Assembly (NCBI GenBank): GCA_028622995.1
Contig: JAJQJQ010000074.1
Coordinates: 248,001-312,000 of the forward strand
Reading direction: 5' to 3'
Length of the DNA stretch: 64,000 nt
From: Panagrolaimus kolymaensis
Lineage: Eukaryota > Nematoda > Chromadorea > Rhabditida > Panagrolaimidae
The notes below the pieces were generated by a model that was given only the letters and a program-made list of their open reading frames with translations, did no database searches and was not told the origin of the DNA. Position 1 is the stretch's first letter. Each line of letters opens with the position of its first letter. Positions 1-15,000 of this stretch are shown piece after piece. A program made the translations under genes and the position numbers.

Positions 1-3000
1 AATCCTAAAATTTAAATATTCTTCGCAGGTTTGTAAAATCAAAATCGAAATGAGAATGGCTATTTTGTGATTTATGAATAATAAAAACAAATAAAATAAT
101 TATCTTTGCTTCAAACAACTGAAGCATACCTGCTGGAAAAAAAATAAAATCCTAAAATTTAAATATTCTTCGCAGGTTTGTAAAATCAAAATCGAAATGA
201 GAATGGCTATTTTGTGATTTATGAATAATAAAAACAAATAAAATAATTATCTTTGCTTCAAACAATTGAAGCAAACCTGCTGGAAAAAAAAAATTCAAAA
301 ATTTAAATTTTCTCCGCAGGTTTGTTAATTCAAAATCGAAATGAGAATGGCTATTTTGTGATTTATGAATAATAAAAACAAATAAAATAATTATCTTTGC
401 TTCAAACAACTGAAGCATACCTGCTGGAAAAAAGAAATAAAATCCAAACATTTAAATATTCTTCGCAGGTTTGTAAAATCAAAATCGAAATGAGAATGGC
501 TATTTTGTGATTTATGAATAATAAAAACAAATAAAATAATTATCTTTGCTTCAAACAATTGAAGCAAACCTGCTGGAAAAAAAAAACCCAAAAATTTAAA
601 TACTCTTCGCAGGTTTGTAAAATCAAAATCGAAATGAGATTGGCTAATTTGTGATTTATGAATAATAAAAACAAATAAAATAATTATCTTTGATTCAAAC
701 AACTGAAGCAAAACTGCTGGGAAAAAAAAAGAAATCCAAAAATTTAAATATTCTTCGCAGGTTTGTAAAATCAAAATCGAAATGAGAATGGCTATTTTGT
801 GATTTATGAATAATAAAAACAAATAAAATAATTATCTTTGCTTCAAACAATTGAAGCAAACCTGCTGGAAAAAAAAAATTCAAAAATTTAAATTTTCTCC
901 GCAGGTTTGTTAATTCAAAATCGAAATGGAATGGCTATTTTGTGATTTATGAATAATAAAAACAAATAAAATAATTATCTTTGCTTCAAACAACTGAAGC
1001 ATACCTGCTGGAAAAAAGAAATAAAATCCAAACATTTAAATATTCTTCGCAGGTTTGTAAAATCAAAATCGAAATGAGAATGGCTATTTTGTGATTTATG
1101 AATAATAAAAACAAATAAAATAATTATCTTTGCTTCAAACAACTGAAGCAAACCTGCTGGAAAAAAGAAATAAAATCCAAACATTTAAATATTCTTCGCA
1201 GGTTTGTAAAATCAAAATCGAAATGAGAATGGCTATTTTGTGATTTATGAATAATAAAAACAAATAAAATAATTATCTTTGCTTCAAACAACTGAAGCAT
1301 ACCTGCTGGAAAAAAGAAATAAAATCCAAACATTTAAATATTCTTCGCAGGTTTGTAAAATCAAAATCGAAATGAGAATGGCTATTTTGTGATTTATGAA
1401 TAATAAAAACAAATAAAATAATTATCTTTGCTTCAAACAACTGAAGCATACCTGCTGGAAAAAAGAAATAAAATCCAAACATTTAAATATTCTTCGCAGG
1501 TTTGTAAAATCAAAATCGAAATGAGAATGGCTATTTTGTGATTTATGAATAATAAAAACAAATAAAATAATTATCTTTGCTTCAAACAACTGAAGCATAC
1601 CTGCTGGAAAATAGAAATAAAATCCAAACATTTAAATATTCTTCGCAGGTTTGTAAAATCAAAATCGAAATGAGAATGGCTATTTTGTGATTTATGAATA
1701 ATAAAAACAAATAAAATAATTATCTTTGCTTCAAACAACTGAAGCATACCTGCTGGAAAAAAGAAATAAAATCCAAACATTTAAATATTCTTCGCAGGTT
1801 TGTAAAATCAAAATCGAAATGAGAATGGCTATTTTGTGATTTATGAATAATAAAAACAAATAAAATAATTATCTTTGCTTCAAACAACTGAAGCATACCT
1901 GCTGGAAAATAGAAATAAAATCCAAACATTTAAATATTCTTCGCAGGTTTGTAAAATCAAAATCGAAATGAGAATGGCTATTTTGTGATTTATGAATAAT
2001 AAAAACAAATAAAATAATTATCTTTGCTTCAAACAATTGAAGCAAACCTGCTGGAAAAAAAAAACCCAAAAATTTAAATACTCTTCGCAGGTTTGTAAAA
2101 TCAAAATCGAAATGAGATTGGCTAATTTGTGATTTATGAATAATAAAAACAAATAAAATAATTATCTTTGATTCAAACAACTGAAGCAAAACTGCTGGAA
2201 AAAAAAAATCCAAAAATTTAAATTTTCTCCGCAGGTTTGAAAAATCAAAATCGAAATGAGAATGGCTATTTTGTGATTTATGAATAATAAAAACAAATAA
2301 AATAATTATCTTTGCTTCAAACAACTGAAGCAAACCTGCTGGAAAAAAAATAAAATCCTAAAATTTAAATATTCTTCGCAGGTTTGTAAAATCAAAATCG
2401 AAATGAGAATGGCTATTTTGTGATTTATGAATAATAAAAACAAATAAAATAATTATCTTTGCTTCAAACAATTGAAGCAAACCTGCTGGAAAAAAAAAAT
2501 TCAAAAATTTAAATTTTCTCCGCAGGTTTGTTAATTCAAAATCGAAATGAGAATGGCTATTTTGTGATTTATGAATAATAAAAACAAATAAAATAATTAT
2601 CTTTGCTTCAAACAACTGAAGCAAACCTGCTGGAAAAAAAAAATCCAAAAATTTAAATTTTCTCCGCAGGTTTGTAAAATCAAAATCGAAATGAGAATGG
2701 CTATTTTGTGATTTATGAATAATAAAAACAAATAAAATAATTATCTTTGCTTCAAACAACTGAAGCAAACCTGCTGGAAAAAAAATAAAATCCTAAAATT
2801 TAAATATTCTTCGCAGGTTTGTAAAATCAAAATCGAAATGAGAATGGCTATTTTGTGATTTATGAATAATAAAAACAAATAAAATAATTATCTTTGCTTC
2901 AAACAATTGAAGCAAACCTGCTGGAAAAAAAAAATTCAAAAATTTAAATTTTCTCCGCAGGTTTGTTAATTCAAAATCGAAATGAGAATGGCTATTTTGT

Positions 3001-6000
3001 GATTTATGAATAATAAAAACAAATAAAATAATTATCTTTGCTTCAAACAACTGAAGCAAACCTGCTGGAAAAAAAAAATCCAAAAATTTAAATTTTCTCC
3101 GCAGGTTTGTAAAATCAAAATCGAAATGAGAATGGCTATTTTGTGATTTATGAATAATAAAAACAAATAAAATAATTATCTTTGCTTCAAACAACTGAAG
3201 CAAACCTGCTGGAAAAAAAAAATCCAAAAATTTAAATTTTCTCCGCAGGTTTGTTAATTCAAAATCGAAATGGAATGGCTATTTTGTGATTTATGAATAA
3301 TAAAAACAAATAAAATAATTATCTTTGCTTCAAACAACTGAAGCATACCTGCTGGAAAAAAGAAATAAAATCCAAACATTTAAATATTCTTCGCAGGTTT
3401 GTAAAATCAAAATCGAAATGAGAATGGCTATTTTGTGATTTATGAATAATAAAAACAAATAAAATAATTATCTTTGCTTCAAACAATTGAAGCAAACCTG
3501 CTGGAAAAAAAAAACCCAAAAATTTAAATACTCTTCGCAGGTTTGTAAAATCAAAATCGAAATGAGAATGGCTATTTTGTGATTTATGAATAATAAAAAC
3601 AAATAAAATAATTATCTTTGCTTCAAACAACTGAAGCATACCTGCTGGAAAAAAGAAATAAAATCCAAACATTTAAATATTCTTCGCAGGTTTGTAAAAT
3701 CAAAATCGAAATGAGAATGGCTATTTTGTGATTTATGAATAATAAAAACAAATAAAATAATTATCTTTGCTTCAAACAACTGAAGCATACCTGCTGGAAA
3801 AAAGAAATAAAATCCAAACATTTAAATATTCTTCGCAGGTTTGTAAAATCAAAATCGAAATGAGAATGGCTATTTTGTGATTTATGAATAATAAAAACAA
3901 ATAAAATAATTATCTTTGCTTCAAACAACTGAAGCATACCTGCTGGAAAATAGAAATAAAATCCAAACATTTAAATATTCTTCGCAGGTTTGTAAAATCA
4001 AAATCGAAATGAGAATGGCTATTTTGTGATTTATGAATAATAAAAACAAATAAAATAATTATCTTTGCTTCAAACAACTGAAGCATACCTGCTGGAAAAA
4101 AGAAATAAAATCCAAACATTTAAATATTCTTCGCAGGTTTGTAAAATCAAAATCGAAATGAGAATGGCTATTTTGTGATTTATGAATAATAAAAACAAAT
4201 AAAATAATTATCTTTGCTTCAAACAACTGAAGCATACCTGCTGGAAAATAGAAATAAAATCCAAACATTTAAATATTCTTCGCAGGTTTGTAAAATCAAA
4301 ATCGAAATGAGAATGGCTATTTTGTGATTTATGAATAATAAAAACAAATAAAATAATTATCTTTGCTTCAAACAATTGAAGCAAACCTGCTGGAAAAAAG
4401 AAATAAAATCCAAACATTTAAATATTCTTCGCAGGTTTGTAAAATCAAAATCGAAATGAGAATGGCTATTTTGTGATTTATGAATAATAAAAACAAATAA
4501 AATAATTATCTTTGCTTCAAACAACTGAAGCATACCTGCTGGAAAAAAGAAATAAAATCCAAACATTTAAATATTCTTCGCAGGTTTGTAAAATCAAAAT
4601 CGAAATGAGAATGGCTATTTTGTGATTTATGAATAATAAAAACAAATAAAATAATTATCTTTGCTTCAAACAACTGAAGCATACCTGCTGGAAAATAGAA
4701 ATAAAATCCAAACATTTAAATATTCTTCGCAGGTTTGTAAAATCAAAATCGAAATGAGAATGGCTATTTTGTGATTTATGAATAATAAAAACAAATAAAA
4801 TAATTATCTTTGCTTCAAACAACTGAAGCATACCTGCTGGAAAAAAGAAATAAAATCCAAACATTTAAATATTCTTCGCAGGTTTGTAAAATCAAAATCG
4901 AAATGAGAATGGCTATTTTGTGATTTATGAATAATAAAAACAAATAAAATAATTATCTTTGCTTCAAACAACTGAAGCATACCTGCTGGAAAATAGAAAT
5001 AAAATCCAAACATTTAAATATTCTTCGCAGGTTTGTAAAATCAAAATCGAAATGAGAATGGCTATTTTGTGATTTATGAATAATAAAAACAAATAAAATA
5101 ATTATCTTTGCTTCAAACAATTGAAGCAAACCTGCTGGAAAAAAAAAACCCAAAAATTTAAATACTCTTCGCAGGTTTGTAAAATCAAAATCGAAATGAG
5201 ATTGGCTAATTTGTGATTTATGAATAATAAAAACAAATAAAATAATTATCTTTGATTCAAACAACTGAAGCAAAACTGCTGGAAAAAAAAAATCCAAAAA
5301 TTTAAATTTTCTCCGCAGGTTTGAAAAATCAAAATCGAAATGAGAATGGCTATTTTGTGATTTATGAATAATAAAAACAAATAAAATAATTATCTTTGCT
5401 TCAAACAACTGAAGCAAACCTGCTGGAAAAAAAATAAAATCCTAAAATTTAAATATTCTTCGCAGGTTTGTAAAATCAAAATCGAAATGAGAATGGCTAT
5501 TTTGTGATTTATGAATAATAAAAACAAATAAAATAATTATCTTTGCTTCAAACAATTGAAGCAAACCTGCTGGAAAAAAAAAATTCAAAAATTTAAATTT
5601 TCTCCGCAGGTTTGTTAATTCAAAATCGAAATGAGAATGGCTATTTTGTGATTTATGAATAATAAAAACAAATAAAATAATTATCTTTGCTTCAAACAAC
5701 TGAAGCAAACCTGCTGGAAAAAAAAAATCCAAAAATTTAAATTTTCTCCGCAGGTTTGTAAAATCAAAATCGAAATGAGAATGGCTATTTTGTGATTTAT
5801 GAATAATAAAAACAAATAAAATAATTATCTTTGCTTCAAACAGCTGAAGCATACCTGCTGGAAAAAAGAAATAAAATCCAAACATTTAAATATTCTTCGC
5901 AGGTTTGTAAAATCAAAATCGAAATGAGAATGGCTATTTTGTGATTTATGAATAATAAAAACAAATAAAATAATTATCTTTGCTTCAAACAGCTGAAGCA

Positions 6001-9000
6001 TACCTGCTGGAAAAAAAAAATCCAAAAATTTAAATTTTCTCCGCAGGTTTGTAAAATCAAAATCGAAATGAGAATGGCTATTTTGTGATTTATGAATAAT
6101 AAAAACAAATAAAATAATTATCTTTGCTTCAAACAACTGAAGCAAACCTGCTGGAAAAAAAAAATCCAAAAATTTAAATATTCTTCGCAGGTTTGTAAAA
6201 TCAAAATCGAAATGAGATTGGCTAATTTGTGATTTATGAATAATAAAAACAAATAAAATAATTATCTTTGCTTCAAACAATTGAAGCAAACCTGCTGGAA
6301 AAAAGAAATCCAAAAATTTAAATATTCTCCGCAGGTTTGTTAATTCAAAATCGAAATGAGAATGGCTATTTTGTGATTTATGAATAATAAAAACAAATAA
6401 AATAATTATCTTTGCTTCAAACAACTGAAGCAAACCTGCTGGAAAAAAGAAATAAAATCCAAAAATTTAAATTTTCTCCGCAGGTTTGTAAAATCAAAAT
6501 CGAAATGAGAATGGCTATTTTGTGATTTATGAATAATAAAAACAAATAAAATAATTATCTTTGCTTCAAACAACTGAAGCAAACCTGCTGGAAAAAAAAA
6601 ATCCAAAAATTTAAATTTTCTCCGCAGGTTTGTAAAATCAAAATCGAAATGAGAATGGCTATTTTGTGATTTATGAATAATAAAAACAAATAAAATAATT
6701 ATCTTTGCTTCAAACAACTGAAGCAAACCTGCTGGAAAAAAAAAATCCAAAAATTTAAATTTTCTCCGCAGGTTTGTAAAATCAAAATCGAAATGAGAAT
6801 GGCTATTTTGTGATTTATGAATAATAAAAACAAATAAAATAATTATCTTTGCTTCAAACAATTGAAGCAAACCTGCTGGAAAAAAAAAATTCAAAAATTT
6901 AAATTTTCTCCGCAGGTTTGTTAATTCAAAATCGAAATGAGAATGGCTATTTTGTGATTTATGAATAATAAAAACAAATAAAATAATTATCTTTGCTTCA
7001 AACAACTGAAGCAAACCTGCTGGAAAAAAAAAATCCAAAAATTTAAATTTTCTCCGCAGGTTTGTAAAATCAAAATCGAAATGAGAATGGCTATTTTGTG
7101 ATTTATGAATAATAAAAACAAATAAAATAATTATCTTTGCTTCAAACAACTGAAGCAAACCTGCTGGAAAAAAAAAATCCAAAAATTTAAATATTCTTCG
7201 CAGGTTTGTAAAATCAAAATCGAAATGAGATTGGCTAATTCGTGATTTATGAATAATAAAAACAAATAAAATAATTATCTTTGCTTCAAACAATTGAAGC
7301 AAACCTGCTGGAAAAAAGAAATCCAAAAATTTAAATATTCTCCGCAGGTTTGTTAATTCAAAATCGAAATGAGAATGGCTATTTTGTGATTTATGAATAA
7401 TAAAAACAAATAAAATAATTATCTTTGCTTCAAACAGCTGAAGCATACCTGCTGGAAAAAAGAAATAAAATCCAAAAATTTAAATTTTCTCCGCAGGTTT
7501 GTAAAATCAAAATCGAAATGAGAATGGCTATTTTGTGATTTATGAATAATAAAAACAAATAAAATAATTATCTTTGCTTCAAACAACTGAAGCAAACCTG
7601 CTGGAAAAAAAAAATCCAAAAATTTAAATTTTCTCCGCAGGTTTGTAAAATCAAAATCGAAATGAGAATGGCTATTTTGTGATTTATGAATAATAAAAAC
7701 AAATAAAATAATTATCTTTGATTCAAACAACTGAAGCAAACCTGCTGGAAAAAAAAAATCCAAAAATTTAAATATTCTTCGCAGGTTTGTAAAATCAAAA
7801 TCGAAATGAGATTGGCTAATTTGTGATTTATGAATAATAAAAACAAATAAAATAATTATCTTTGCTTCAAACAACTGAAGCAAACCTGCTGGAAAAAAAA
7901 AATCCAAAAATTTAAATATTCTTCGCAGGTTTGTAAAATCAAAATCGAAATGAGAATGGCTATTTTGTGATTTATGAATAATAAAAACAAATAAAATAAT
8001 TATCTTTGCTTCAAACAATTGAAGCAAACCTGCTGGAAAAAAGAAATCCAAAAATTTAAATATTCTCCGCAGGTTTGTTAATTCAAAATCGAAATGAGAA
8101 TGGCTATTTTGTGATTTATGAATAATAAAAACAAATAAAATAATTATCTTTGCTTCAAACAACTGAAGCAAACCTGCTGGAAAAAAAAAATCCAAAAATT
8201 TAAATTTTCTCCGCAGGTTTGTAAAATCAAAATCGAAATGAGAATGGCTATTTTGTGATTTATGAATAATAAAAACAAATAAAATAATTATCTTTGCTTC
8301 AAACAGCTGAAGCATACCTGCTGGAAAAAAGAAATAAAATCCAAACATTTAAATATTCTTCGCAGGTTTGTAAAATCAAAATCGAAATGAGAATGGCTAT
8401 TTTGTGATTTATGAATAATAAAAACAAATAAAATAATTATCTTTGCTTCAAACAGCTGAAGCATACCTGCTGGAAAAAAGAAATAAAATCCAAACATTTA
8501 AATATTCTTCGCAGGTTTGTAAAATCAAAATCGAAATGAGAATGGCTATTTTGTGATTTATGAATAATAAAAACAAATAAAATAATTATCTTTGCTTCAA
8601 ACAATTGAAGCAAACCTGCTGGAAAAAAGAAATCCAAAAATTTAAATATTCTCCGCAGGTTTGTTAATTCAAAATCGAAATGAGAATGGCTATTTTGTGA
8701 TTTATGAATAATAAAAACAAATAAAATAATTATCTTTGCTTCAAACAACTGAAGCAAACCTGCTGGAAAAAAAAAATCCAAAAATTTAAATTTTCTCCGC
8801 AGGTTTGTAAAATCAAAATCGAAATGAGAATGGCTATTTTGTGATTTATGAATAATAAAAACAAATAAAATAATTATCTTTGCTTCAAACAATTGAAGCA
8901 AACCTGCTGGAAGAAAAAAAATCCAAAAATTTAAATTTTCTCCGCAGGTTTGTAAAATCAAAATCGAAATGAGAATGGCTATTTTGTGATTTATGAATAA

Positions 9001-12000
9001 TAAAAACAAATAAAATAATTATCTTTGCTTCAAACAATTGAAGCAAACCTGCTGGAAAAAAGAAATCCAAAAATTTAAATATTCTCCGCAGGTTTGTTAA
9101 TTCAAAATCGAAATGAGAATGGCTATTTTGTGATTTATGAATAATAAAAACAAATAAAATAATTATCTTTGCTTCAAACAATTGAAGCAAACCTGCTGGA
9201 AGAAAAAAAATCCAAAAATTTAAATATTCTCCGCAGGTTTGTTAATTCAAAATCGAAATGAGAATGGCTATTTTGTGATTTATGAATAATAAAAACAAAT
9301 AAAATAATTATCTTTGCTTCAAACAATTGAAGCAAACCTGCTGGAAAAAAGAAATCCAAAAATTTAAATATTCTCCGCAGGTTTGTTAATTCAAAATCGA
9401 AATGAGAATGGCTATTTTGTGATTTATGAATAATAAAAACAAATAAAATAATTATCTTTGCTTCAAACAACTGAAGCAAACCTGCTGGAAAAAAAAAATC
9501 CAAAAATTTAAATTTTCTCCGCAGGTTTGTAAAATCAAAATCGAAATGAGAATGGCTATTTTGTGATTTATGAATAATAAAAACAAATAAAATAATTATC
9601 TTTGCTTCAAACAATTGAAGCAAACCTGCTGGAAGAAAAAAAATCCAAAAATTTAAATTTTCTCCGCAGGTTTGTAAAATCAAAATCGAAATGAGAATGG
9701 CTATTTTGTGATTTATGAATAATAAAAACAAATAAAATAATTATCTTTGCTTCAAACAATTGAAGCAAACCTGCTGGAAAAAAGAAATCCAAAAATTTAA
9801 ATATTCTCCGCAGGTTTGTTAATTCAAAATCGAAATGAGAATGGCTATTTTGTGATTTATGAATAATAAAAACAAATAAAATAATTATCTTTGCTTCAAA
9901 CAACTGAAGCAAACCTGCTGGAAAAAAAAAATCCAAAAATTTAAATATTCTTCGCAGGTTTGTAAAATCAAAATCGAAATGAGATTGGCTAATTTGTGAT
10001 TTATGAATAATAAAAACAAATAAAATAATTATCTTTGCTTCAAACAACTGAAGCAAACCTGCTGGAAAAAAAAAATCCAAAAATTTAAATATTCTTCGCA
10101 GGTTTGTAAAATCAAAATCGAAATGAGAATGGCTATTTTGTGATTTATGAATAATAAAAACAAATAAAATAATTATCTTTGCTTCAAACAATTGAAGCAA
10201 ACCTGCTGGAAAAAAGAAATCCAAAAATTTAAATATTCTCCGCAGGTTTGTTAATTCAAAATCGAAATGAGAATGGCTATTTTGTGATTTATGAATAATA
10301 AAAACAAATAAAATAATTATCTTTGCTTCAAACAACTGAAGCAAACCTGCTGGAAAAAAAAAATCCAAAAATTTAAATATTCTTCGCAGGTTTGTAAAAT
10401 CAAAATCGAAATGAGATTGGCTAATTTGTGATTTATGAATAATAAAAACAAATAAAATAATTATCTTTGCTTCAAACAACTGAAGCAAACCTGCTGGAAA
10501 AAAAAAATCCAAAAATTTAAATATTCTCCGCAGGTTTGTAAAATCAAAATCGAAATGAGAATGGCTATTTTGTGATTTATGAATAATAAAAACAAATAAA
10601 ATAATTATCTTTGCTTCAAACAATTGAAGCAAACCTGCTGGAAAAAAGAAATCCAAAAATTTAAATATTCTCCGCAGGTTTGTTAATTCAAAATCGAAAT
10701 GAGAATGGCTATTTTGTGATTTATGAATAATAAAAACAAATAAAATAATTATCTTTGCTTCAAACAATTGAAGCAAACCTGCTGGAAAAAAAAAATCCAA
10801 AAATTTAAATATTCTCCGCAGGTTTGTAAAATCAAAATCGAAATGAGAATGGCTATTTTGTGATTTATGAATAATAAAAACAAATAAAATAATTATCTTT
10901 GCTTCAAACAATTGAAGCAAACCTGCTGGAAAAAAAAAATCCAAAAATTTAAATATTCTCCGCAGGTTTGTTAATTCAAAATCGAAATGAGAATGGCTAT
11001 TTTGTGATTTATGAATAATAAAAACAAATAAAATAATTATCTTTGCTTCAAACAACTGAAGCAAACCTGCTGGAAAAAAAAAATCCAAAAATTTAAATTT
11101 TCTCCGCAGGTTTGTAAAATCAAAATCGAAATGAGAATGGCTATTTTGTGATTTATGAATAATAAAAACAAATAAAATAATTATCTTTGCTTCAAACAAT
11201 TGAAGCAAACCTGCTGGAAGAAAAAAAATCCAAAAATTTAAATATTCTCCGCAGGTTTGTTAATTCAAAATCGAAATGAGAATGGCTATTTTGTGATTTA
11301 TGAATAATAAAAACAAATAAAATAATTATCTTTGCTTCAAACAATTGAAGCAAACCTGCTGGAAAAAAGAAATCCAAAAATTTAAATATTCTCCGCAGGT
11401 TTGTTAATTCAAAATCGAAATGAGAATGGCTATTTTGTGATTTATGAATAATAAAAACAAATAAAATAATTATCTTTGCTTCAAACAATTGAAGCAAACC
11501 TGCTGGAAGAAAAAAAATCCAAAAATTTAAATATTCTCCGCAGGTTTGTTAATTCAAAATCGAAATGAGAATGGCTATTTTGTGATTTATGAATAATAAA
11601 AACAAATAAAATAATTATCTTTGCTTCAAACAATTGAAGCAAACCTGCTGGAAAAAAGAAATCCAAAAATTTAAATATTCTCCGCAGGTTTGTTAATTCA
11701 AAATCGAAATGAGAATGGCTATTTTGTGATTTATGAATAATAAAAACAAATAAAATAATTATCTTTGCTTCAAACAATTGAAGCAAACCTGCTGGAAGAA
11801 AAAAAATCCAAAAATTTAAATATTCTCCGCAGGTTTGTTAATTCAAAATCGAAATGAGAATGGCTATTTTGTGATTTATGAATAATAAAAACAAATAAAA
11901 TAATTATCTTTGCTTCAAACAATTGAAGCAAACCTGCTGGAAAAAAGAAATCCAAAAATTTAAATATTCTCCGCAGGTTTGTTAATTCAAAATCGAAATG

Positions 12001-15000
12001 AGAATGGCTATTTTGTGATTTATGAATAATAAAAACAAATAAAATAATTATCTTTGCTTCAAACAACTGAAGCAAACCTGCTGGAAAAAAAAAATCCAAA
12101 AATTTAAATTTTCTCCGCAGGTTTGTAAAATCAAAATCGAAATGAGAATGGCTATTTTGTGATTTATGAATAATAAAAACAAATAAAATAATTATCTTTG
12201 CTTCAAACAATTGAAGCAAACCTGCTGGAAAAAAGAAATCCAAAAATTTAAATATTCTCCGCAGGTTTGTTAATTCAAAATCGAAATGAGAATGGCTATT
12301 TTGTGATTTATGAATAATAAAAACAAATAAAATAATTATCTTTGCTTCAAACAACTGAAGCAAACCTGCTGGAAAAAAAAAATCCAAAAATTTAAATATT
12401 CTTCGCAGGTTTGTAAAATCAAAATCGAAATGAGATTGGCTAATTTGTGATTTATGAATAATAAAAACAAATAAAATAATTATCTTTGCTTCAAACAACT
12501 GAAGCAAACCTGCTGGAAAAAAAAAATCCAAAAATTTAAATATTCTTCGCAGGTTTGTAAAATCAAAATCGAAATGAGAATGGCTATTTTGTGATTTATG
12601 AATAATAAAAACAAATAAAATAATTATCTTTGCTTCAAACAATTGAAGCAAACCTGCTGGAAAAAAGAAATCCAAAAATTTAAATATTCTCCGCAGGTTT
12701 GTTAATTCAAAATCGAAATGAGAATGGCTATTTTGTGATTTATGAATAATAAAAACAAATAAAATAATTATCTTTGCTTCAAACAGCTGAAGCATACCTG
12801 CTGGAAAAAAGAAATAAAATCCAAACATTTAAATATTCTTCGCAGGTTTGTAAAATCAAAATCGAAATGAGAATGGCTATTTTGTGATTTATGAATAATA
12901 AAAACAAATAAAATAATTATCTTTGCTTCAAACAATTGAAGCAAACCTGCTGGAAAAAAGAAATCCAAAAATTTAAATATTCTCCGCAGGTTTGTTAATT
13001 CAAAATCGAAATGAGAATGGCTATTTTGTGATTTATTATGTATGTTTTAAAATAAACCACATCATACAGAGCAACATTTTATTTGGGAATAATAAAAACA
13101 AATAAAATAATTATCTTTGCTTCAAACAACTGAAGCAAACCTGCTGGAAAAAAAAAATCCAAAAATTTAAATTTTCTCCGCAGGTTTGTAAAATCAAAAT
13201 CGAAATGAGATTGGCTAATTTGTGATTTATGAATAATAAAAACAAATAAAATAATTATCTTTGCTTCAAACAATTGAAGCAAACCTGCTGGAAAAAAAAA
13301 ATCCAAAAATTTAAATTTTCTCCGCAGGTTTGTAAAATCAAAATCGAAATGAGATTGGCTAATTAGTGATTTATGAATAATAAAAACAAATAAAATAATT
13401 ATCTTTGCTTCAAACAACTGAAGCATACCTGCTGGAAAAAAGAAATAAAATCCAAACATTTAAATATTCTTCGCAGGTTTGTAAAATCAAAATCGAAATG
13501 AGATTGGCTAATTAGTGATTTATGAATAATAAAAACAAATAAAATAATTATCTTTGCTTCAAACAACTGAAGCATACCTGCTGGAAAAAAGAAATAAAAT
13601 CCAAACATTTAAATATTCTTCGCAGGTTTGTAAAATCAAAATCGAAATGAGAATGGCTATTTTGTGATTTATGAATAATAAAAACAAATAAAATAATTAT
13701 CTTTGCTTCAAACAATTGAAGCAAACCTGCTGGAAAAAAGAAATCCAAAAATTTAAATATTCTCCGCAGGTTTGTTAATTCAAAATCGAAATGAGAATGG
13801 CTATTTTGTGATTTATGAATAATAAAAACAAATAAAATAATTATCTTTGCTTCAAACAACTGAAGCAAACCTGCTGGAAAAAAAAAATCCAAAAATTTAA
13901 ATTTTCTCCGCAGGTTTGTAAAATCAAAATCGAAATGAGATTGGCTAATTTGTGATTTATGAATAATAAAAACAAATAAAATAATTATCTTTGCTTCAAA
14001 CCATTGAAGCAAACCTGCTGGAAAAATAAAATCCAAAAATTTAAATATTCTTCGCAGGTTTGTAAAATCAAAATCGAAATGAGATTGGCTAATTTGTGAT
14101 TTATGAATAATAAAAACAAATAAAATAATTATCTTTGCTTCAAACAATTGAAGCAAACCTGCTGGAAAAAAAAAATCCAAAAATTTAAATTTTCTTCGCA
14201 GGTTTGAAAAATCAAAATTAAAATGAGAATGGCTATTTTGTGATTTATGAATAATAAAAACAAATAAAATAATTATCTTTGCTTCAAACAATTGAAGCAA
14301 ACCTGCTGGAAAAATAAAATCCAAAAATTTAAATATTCTTCGCAGGTTTGTAAAATCAAAATCGAAATGAGATTGGCTAATTTGTGATTTATGAATAATA
14401 AAAACAAATAAAATAATTATCTTTGATTCAAACAACTGAAGCAAACCTGCTGGAAAAAAAAAATCCAAAAATTTAAATTTTCTTCGCAGGTTTGAAAAAT
14501 CAAAATTAAAATGAGAATGGCTATTTTGTGATTTATGAATAATAAAAACAAATAAAATAATTATCTTTGCTTCAAACAATTGAAGCAAACCTGCTGGAAA
14601 AATAAAATCCAAAAATTTAAATATTCTTCGCAGGTTTGTAAAATCAAAATCGAAATGAGATTGGCTAATTTGTGATTTATGAATAATAAAAACAAATAAA
14701 ATAATTATCTTTGATTCAAACAACTGAAGCAAACCTGCTGGAAAAAAAAAATCCAAAAATTTAAATTTTCTTCGCAGGTTTGAAAAATCAAAATTAAAAT
14801 GAGAATGGCTATTTTGTGATTTATGAATAATAAAAACAAATAAAATAATTATCTTTGATTCAAACAACTGAAGCAAACCTGCTGGAAAAAAAATAAAATC
14901 CAAAAATTTAAATATTCTTCGCAGGTTTGTAAAATCAAAATCGAAATGAGATTGGCTAATTTGTGATTTATGAATAATAAAAACAAATAAAATAATTATC

